A stretch of DNA of 10,887 nt from CBCPNA01 sp965120415. Lineage in GTDB: Bacteria; Bacillota; Clostridia; Lachnospirales; CAG-274. The stretch is from NCBI GenBank assembly GCA_965120415.1, contig CBCPNA010000007.1, forward strand, positions 1-10,887, given 5' to 3'. The notes beneath the pieces were generated by a model, which was given only the letters and a program-made list of their open reading frames with translations, had not been told where the DNA came from and ran no database searches. Numbering within the stretch: position 1 is the stretch's first letter; every line of letters begins with the position of its first letter. Shown one piece after another: positions 7,049 to 10,887 of this stretch. The translations under genes were made by a program, and so were the position numbers.

Positions 7049-7064
7049 ATGTTTAGAATATAAT
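7036..7064 (+). promoter_or_regulatory. Perfect-consensus sigma-A promoter
   Basis: TTGACA (7036-7041), a 17-base spacer and TATAAT (7059-7064) match the consensus at every position. The predicted start near 7071 leaves a leader of about 26 nt carrying AAAGGAG (7081-7087), nine bases before the ATG at 7097. It is the strongest promoter seen in the window. Confidence 0.85.
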
Positions 7065-7096
7065 ATAAATTAATTTAATAAAAGGAGTTGGTATAA

Positions 7097-7876
7097 ATGG
7101 AAAATTACGAATTAAATTCAGAAGACTTAGAAAAATTAGAAAAAAATTTAGATGAGGCTTTAAGAAAAAATGCTGTTACAGGCTTTATGGAAAAAGATGT
7201 CGATGGCTTTGAAGATGGTATAGTGAAAATTCCAATATTGGAATTTAAAGATAGTATAATACATATTACGCAAAAAACTCATGAACTATTAAAAAGAGAT
7301 ATTCATATTACATTGGAAAATTTAAATAAAGAATATATACAATATACTATACAATATATTATAAAATATGGAGTTGATAAAATAGTTAATTCTTATGCGA
7401 AAGAAATTGATGCTTATAGAATTTCTAAGCTTGTAAGTTTTGCAGAAAAATATGCTAGTACTAATTGCGAATATGGTTATACACCAAATAAAGATACAAT
7501 ATGTGAAAAAATATTAAATAGTATTAGTATACTAAGAAAAAAATATCAAGGTATAATTTACATATTGATGAATTATGAAACAACAAATGTGCTAAGTTTA
7601 GCAACTGGTTATATAGATTATAGAAATATTGAATATATTACTTGCGATAGTTTATACACAAAAGAAGATAATAATAAAAGTATTAATTTTATGCTTATTC
7701 CAGCGTCAACCCCTTTAGCATTTGCAAAACATAAAGTAAAATATATACCATATGAAAAAAATTTATATAGGAGTGCAAATGAACTAATTCTTGACTTACA
7801 GCATGAATTGATTGTTAATCCAGTTAATCCAGATAAAGAAAATATGATTTATATGAATGTTAAAGATAATGCATAA
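7097..7876 (+). CDS. Phage major-capsid-like protein (HK97-fold type), orphan
   Basis: The product is 259 residues, without signal peptide or membrane helix. I recognise the motif order of Firmicutes phage major capsid proteins: an IVKIPIL strand (42-48), EIDAYRISKLVSFAEKYA (103-120), YTPNKDTICEKIL (128-140), a GIIYILMNYETTNVL strand and turn (152-166), the segment 195-216 beginning SINFMLIP with the AFAKHK stretch, and a last strand MIYMNV (250-255). Between 48 and 103 the region that forms the E-loop in capsids looks shortened, and no portal, protease, scaffold or tail gene is nearby. It may be a domesticated or decayed capsid, or a compartment shell protein. A perfect promoter precedes it and htpG follows after 64 bases. 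The family call rests on remembered patterns, so the fold is likely but unproven and the function unknown. Confidence 0.55.
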   Translation: MENYELNSEDLEKLEKNLDEALRKNAVTGFMEKDVDGFEDGIVKIPILEFKDSIIHITQKTHELLKRDIHITLENLNKEYIQYTIQYIIKYGVDKIVNSYAKEIDAYRISKLVSFAEKYASTNCEYGYTPNKDTICEKILNSISILRKKYQGIIYILMNYETTNVLSLATGYIDYRNIEYITCDSLYTKEDNNKSINFMLIPASTPLAFAKHKVKYIPYEKNLYRSANELILDLQHELIVNPVNPDKENMIYMNVKDNA

Positions 7877-7884
7877 GATAAGTT

Positions 7885-7905
7885 AAAAATTAATGATAAA
7901 TTTTT
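7885..7905 (+). other. AT-only hairpin between the capsid-like gene and htpG
   Basis: AAAAATT (7885-7891) pairs with AATTTTT (7899-7905), eight bases after the upstream stop codon. It has no G or C, so it would be a weak terminator at best, and read-through into htpG is likely. Confidence 0.3.
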
Positions 7906-7940
7906 ATAAAAATTACAATAATACTTTTAGGAGGAGTTTT

Positions 7941-9860
7941 ATGCAAAAAGGTAATCTTTCTATCAACAGTGAAAATATTTTACCTATTATAAAAAAATGG
8001 CTTTATTCAGATTCAGACATATTTATAAGAGAGCTTGTAAGTAACGCTTGCGACGCTATTAACAAGCTTAAAAAATTAAGCTCTATGGGCGAAGCCACTT
8101 TAAATGAAGATGAAAAGCTTTCTGTTAGAGTTGTTTTAGATGAAAGAGAAAGTATTATACAAATTATAGATAACGGAATAGGTATGACAAAAGAAGAAAT
8201 AGAACAATATATAACACAAATAGCCTTTTCTGGAGCGACTGATTTTGTTAACAAATATAAAGACAAATTTGAAGATGGAGCAGACATAATAGGGCATTTT
8301 GGGCTTGGCTTTTATTCTGCTTTTATGGTTGCAGACAAAGTTATGATAGATACTCTTTCTTATAAAGAAGGGGCAAAAAGCGCTAAATGGATATGCGACG
8401 GGGGTATAGAATATGAAATAGGAGATGGAGAAAGGACAGAAAGAGGTACGACAATAACCTTATTTGTTTCTGAAGATAGCAAAGACTTTTTGGACGATTT
8501 TAAGCTAAAAAGTATTTTGAACAAATATTGTAGCTTTATGCCTATAGAAATATATTTTGAAGATGTAGAAATTATAGAAAAGCAAGAGAGAGATTTAAAA
8601 AGAAAACAAGAAAAAAATCCAGATGAAATATGCGAAATGCCAGAAAATTTGCCTATAAACAAAACAGAGCCTTTATGGATAAAAGAGCCTAACAAATGTA
8701 CAAAAGAAGAATATATAGAATTTTACCACTCTGTATTTTCAGACGTAAACGACCCACTTTTTTGGATACATTTAAACATGGACTATCCTTTTAAGCTAAA
8801 AGGTATTTTGTATTTTCCTAAGCTAAAACACGAGTTAGATTCAATAGAAGGGCAAGTTAAGCTTTATAACAACCAAGTGTTTATAGCAGATAATATAAAA
8901 GAAGTAGTGCCTGAATTTTTTCTTCTTTTAAAAGGAGTTTTAGATTGTCCTGATTTGCCTTTAAACGTTAGTAGGAGTTTTTTGCAAAATGATGGTTATG
9001 TTACAAAAATGAATAAATACATAACAAAAAAAGTTGCAGATAAGCTAAATAGCCTATTTAAAAAAGAAAGAAGTAAATTTGAAAGCTTTTGGGAAGATAT
9101 AAACCAATTTATTAAATACGGTTGTCTTAAAGAAACAGATTTTTATGAAAAAATAAAAGATTCTTTATTATTTAAAACAATAAATGATAAATTTGTTACA
9201 ATACAAGAATATTTAGATTTAACCAAAAATACAAATGAAAACAAAAAACCAGCAAATATTTTTTATGCAACAGATACAATACAACAAGCTCAATATATAA
9301 AAATGTTTAAAGAAAGCAATCTAGAGGCAGTTATATTAGATACAAAGCTTGACGCACCTTTTATGTCTGTTATAGAAATGAATAACCGTGATGTTAAATT
9401 TTTAAGAATTGATGCTGATATTGATGAAACATTAAAAGATTCTTCTAAAGAAACAGATTCTGCTTTAAACGAAAGCTTAGAAAAGCTTTTTAAAGAAAAT
9501 TTAACAAAAACAGAAAATGTAAAAATAGTAGTAGAAAGCTTAAAATCAAAAGAAATATCAGGGGTTATCCAGCTTAGCGAAGAGGCAAGGCGTATGGAAG
9601 AGATGACAAAGCTATATGGTATGGCTATGCCTTTTGCTACAATGCCGACAGAAGAAATATTAGTATTAAACGCTAATAACAATGTTGTAAATTTGCTATT
9701 AAAACTAAAAGACGATGAAACAAAAAAAGAAGAAACAAAAATGATTTGTAACCAAATATATGACCTTGCGACAATGAGCCATAAACATCTTGATATGGAA
9801 GCTATGACAGCTTTTATAGAAAGAAGTAATAAAATATTAGAGCTTTTGCTAAAAGATTAA
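7941..9860 (+). CDS. htpG: Molecular chaperone HtpG (bacterial Hsp90)
   Basis: HtpG is a cytosolic homodimeric ATP-driven chaperone. The start at 7941 has TAGGAGGAG directly upstream, and an earlier in-frame ATG lacks any such site. The resulting 639 residues are near the normal length. The N-terminal GHKL ATPase shows SDIFIRELVSNACDAINKLK (25-44) with catalytic Glu31 and Asn35, DNGIGM (78-83), the lid motif IGHFGLGFYSAF (117-128) and GTTITLF (169-175). A lysine-rich charged stretch (about 213-226) leads into the middle domain, which includes LNVSRSFLQND (341-351) with the ATP-contacting Arg345. The C-terminal dimerisation domain includes a LYGMAMPF segment. All key residues are present. I see no CIRCE operator. 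It may be partly cotranscribed with the capsid-like gene upstream, and a clear terminator ends it. Confidence 0.97.
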   Translation: MQKGNLSINSENILPIIKKWLYSDSDIFIRELVSNACDAINKLKKLSSMGEATLNEDEKLSVRVVLDERESIIQIIDNGIGMTKEEIEQYITQIAFSGATDFVNKYKDKFEDGADIIGHFGLGFYSAFMVADKVMIDTLSYKEGAKSAKWICDGGIEYEIGDGERTERGTTITLFVSEDSKDFLDDFKLKSILNKYCSFMPIEIYFEDVEIIEKQERDLKRKQEKNPDEICEMPENLPINKTEPLWIKEPNKCTKEEYIEFYHSVFSDVNDPLFWIHLNMDYPFKLKGILYFPKLKHELDSIEGQVKLYNNQVFIADNIKEVVPEFFLLLKGVLDCPDLPLNVSRSFLQNDGYVTKMNKYITKKVADKLNSLFKKERSKFESFWEDINQFIKYGCLKETDFYEKIKDSLLFKTINDKFVTIQEYLDLTKNTNENKKPANIFYATDTIQQAQYIKMFKESNLEAVILDTKLDAPFMSVIEMNNRDVKFLRIDADIDETLKDSSKETDSALNESLEKLFKENLTKTENVKIVVESLKSKEISGVIQLSEEARRMEEMTKLYGMAMPFATMPTEEILVLNANNNVVNLLLKLKDDETKKEETKMICNQIYDLATMSHKHLDMEAMTAFIERSNKILELLLKD

Positions 9861-9861
9861 T

Positions 9862-9896
9862 AAAAAGGCTATCCTTTATTTAAGGATAGCTTTTTT
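9862..9896 (+). terminator. Intrinsic terminator of htpG
   Basis: GCTATCCTT (9868-9876) pairs perfectly with AAGGATAGC (9882-9890) around a 5-base loop. Flanking A-run and T-run arms follow, ending in six T (9891-9896). It starts right after the htpG stop codon and is a textbook Rho-independent terminator. Confidence 0.92.
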
Positions 9897-9909
9897 GAAT
9901 ATATAAATA

Positions 9910-9928
9910 CTACATGTTTTACATGTAG
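9910..9928. repeat. Perfect 8-bp inverted repeat
   Basis: CTACATGT (9910-9917) and ACATGTAG (9921-9928) are perfect inverted arms around TTT. TACATGT also occurs twice as a direct repeat within it. It lies between the htpG terminator and the IS200 remnant. It may be a protein-binding site or part of the old IS end. Confidence 0.6.
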
Positions 9929-9936
9929 ATTTAAAA

Positions 9937-9947
9937 AGGCGGTGCCT
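9937..9947 (+). repeat. Small GC-rich hairpin upstream of the transposase remnant
   Basis: AGGC-GGT-GCCT is a compact hairpin and the only GC-rich spot in this gap. IS200/IS605 elements carry subterminal hairpins at their ends, and this one lies about 60 bases before the remnant's ribosome-binding site, so it could be the old left-end hairpin. That role is inferred. Confidence 0.35.
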
Positions 9948-9995
9948 ATAAGTAGAAAAAACAACAATATATGTGTTTGTAAGTTATATAAAAAT

Positions 9996-10068
9996 AAAGG
10001 AGGTATTTAAAACATATAGTAATAGTTTATCTCGTACAAAATGGAATTGTAAATATTATATAGTAATT
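9996..10068 (+). pseudogene. Remnant of an IS200-type transposase gene (tnpA start)
   Basis: A strong ribosome-binding site, AAAGGAGGT (9996-10004), is not followed by any usable gene. In the frame from 10012 the DNA reads TYSNSLSRTKWNCKYYIVI, which matches the conserved opening of IS200/IS605-family TnpA, the Y1 HUH transposase (typically a Met, a few residues, then SLSHTKWNCKYHIVF). The expected ATG at about 10009-10014 is now AAAACA, so no in-frame start remains. Similarity stops after about 18 codons, just where a long hairpin begins, and the HUH motif and catalytic Tyr are absent. This is a dead 5' fragment left by deletion. The element's boundaries are not clear; the hairpins upstream may belong to its left end. 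Confidence 0.75.
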
Positions 10069-10070
10069 AT

Positions 10071-10103
10071 AAAAAAATTGTCAAATATATTGACAATTTT
10101 TTT
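10071..10103. terminator. Bidirectional intrinsic terminator
   Basis: AAAAAAATTGTCAA (10071-10084) and TTGACAATTTTTTT (10090-10103) are perfect 14-bp inverted arms around ATATA. Both outer arms are runs of seven A or T, so the hairpin can stop transcription from either side. It insulates the methyltransferase gene from the IS remnant and begins almost exactly where transposase similarity ends. Confidence 0.85.
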
Positions 10104-10134
10104 ATAAAAAGTTAAACTTATTATAGTTTTATAT

Positions 10135-10162
10135 TTTGTTTAAAAATTAGAAAATTTATAAT
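10135..10162 (+). promoter_or_regulatory. Probable promoter of the type III Mod gene
   Basis: TATAAT (10157-10162) lies 30 bases before the ATG. The upstream box is weak: TTTGTT (10135-10140) at 16 bases or TTGTTT (10136-10141) at 15. A promoter is expected here because a strong terminator precedes. The -10 is credible and the -35 is uncertain. Confidence 0.5.
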
Positions 10163-10191
10163 ATAAAGATTACATTTATGAAAGGAACTAT

Positions 10192-10887
10192 ATGGAATTA
10201 AAAGAAATAATTGAAAATTTGCTTAGAAAAAAAGAAGCTTATATATCAGAAGATGATAAACTTTTAAAAGCCAAAATATATGAAGATACACAAAAATTAA
10301 ATCCAGAATTAATAGAATTGTTATTAAGTAATGAAAAAGTAAAGGAAATGTTTTTTATTAGTGTAAAAGGCGTTTTAGTTTTTGATAAGGAAAAATTTAT
10401 TTCAGTAATTAATTCTAAAAATTTTTTACCGGATAGTTATACAAAGTATTGTAATAAAATAGGTTTAACACATAATAATAGATTTATTTCAAAAAGTAAT
10501 GATGTAGTGCTTGATTTTCCATACAAAGACTGTATTTTAGCAGGTGGGCAAACAAAAGATGACCAAAAAAGAGAAGAAATAGTATTTAATGAAATAATAG
10601 CAAGTGATGAAATAACGAGGATGTTAGCGCCTAAAGTATTTACTAATGCTAAAAGATATACAAAAGATGGAATAGAAGAAGATATAACATTTAATGAAGA
10701 TGATAATCTTATAATTAAGGGTAATAATTTGATTGCACTTTCATTGATGTTAAAAAGATATGAAGGTAAAGTTAAATGTATTTATATAGACCCGCCATAT
10801 AATACAGGAAATGATAGTTTTGGATATAATGATAAATTTAATCATTCAACTTGGCTTGTATTTATGAAAAATAGGTTAGAATTGGCA
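10192..10887 (+). CDS. Type III restriction-modification Mod methyltransferase (5' part)
   Basis: Mod methylates adenine (N6) with S-adenosylmethionine at a short asymmetric site and gives the Mod-Res complex its specificity. Only the first 232 residues are in the window, and the frame is open to the edge. The N-terminus follows the EcoP1/EcoP15-like pattern: NFLPDSYTKYCNKIGLT (77-93), the VVLDFPYKDCILAGGQTKDD region (105-124), LAPKVFTNAKRY (145-156) and LIIKGNNLIALSLML (173-187). It then reaches the catalytic motif IV, DPPYNTG (200-206), of beta-type amino-methyltransferases, where the TRD and SAM-binding FxGxG motif would follow further on. The start has AAGGA five bases upstream. An earlier ATG at 10178 is out of frame and closes after seven codons. 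A res helicase-nuclease gene would be expected downstream. No phase-variation repeat is visible in this part. Confidence 0.9.
   Translation, partial: MELKEIIENLLRKKEAYISEDDKLLKAKIYEDTQKLNPELIELLLSNEKVKEMFFISVKGVLVFDKEKFISVINSKNFLPDSYTKYCNKIGLTHNNRFISKSNDVVLDFPYKDCILAGGQTKDDQKREEIVFNEIIASDEITRMLAPKVFTNAKRYTKDGIEEDITFNEDDNLIIKGNNLIALSLMLKRYEGKVKCIYIDPPYNTGNDSFGYNDKFNHSTWLVFMKNRLELA

Noticed and set aside
7877..7940. CIRCE or other heat-shock operator before htpG
   Set aside because: There is no TTAGCACTC-type inverted repeat; only an AT-only hairpin and the ribosome-binding site are present.
9290..9682. Minus-strand open frame of 130 codons inside htpG
   Set aside because: It is a shadow of htpG: low-complexity Ser/Ile/Phe composition from the reverse complement of an AT-rich coding strand. 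Those at 8003-8287 and 8360-8695 are the same.
10040..10051. ATG at 10040 as start of a small gene after the strong ribosome-binding site
   Set aside because: It closes after three codons and is too far from the ribosome-binding site. The neighbouring frame explains the sequence as a transposase remnant.
1..10887. tRNA, rRNA or CRISPR array
   Set aside because: I found no cloverleaf with a T-loop GTTCGA-type motif, no rRNA-like stretch, and no regularly spaced repeats.

Overview
The window is strongly AT-rich. It has Firmicutes-type Shine-Dalgarno sites, sigma-A-like promoters, an rpsF-ssb-rpsR operon and a YlmC/YmxH-type sporulation-associated gene. Together these point to a low-GC, probably spore-forming Clostridia chromosome. 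A Lachnospirales-like relative is my guess; the sequence does not settle the genus.

Left part (1-2707). The minus strand carries the core operon rpsF-ssb-rpsR. It has an extended -10 promoter, a short structured leader that may serve S6:S18 feedback, and a terminator at the left edge. After an AT-rich gap of about 350 bp comes a small plus-strand PRC-barrel gene of the YlmC/YmxH family. It converges on a minus-strand ten-helix EamA/DMT transporter, which is divergent from pyrE.

Middle (2708-7018). Here lie pyrE (orotate phosphoribosyltransferase), a secreted protein with a copper-amine-oxidase-like N-terminal domain and five Ig-like repeats, and a nicotinate phosphoribosyltransferase for NAD salvage. 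pyrE and the nicotinate enzyme both use PRPP, but nothing suggests joint regulation. The secreted protein has its own promoter and a 12-bp perfect inverted repeat after it.

Right part (7019-10887). A textbook consensus sigma-A promoter drives a 259-residue protein whose motif order resembles HK97-fold phage major capsid proteins, yet no other phage gene is nearby. htpG (bacterial Hsp90) follows, with a classic terminator. The next 300 bp hold a remnant of an IS200-type transposase gene: a strong ribosome-binding site, no start codon and about 18 recognisable codons. A long bidirectional terminator follows, and then the start of a type III restriction-modification Mod methyltransferase that runs off the window. 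The mix of capsid-like gene, IS scar and restriction-modification gene marks this end as the accessory part of the window.

The most interesting items are the orphan capsid-like gene behind a perfect promoter with an operator-like inverted repeat over its -35 box, and the decayed IS200 start beside the type III Mod gene.
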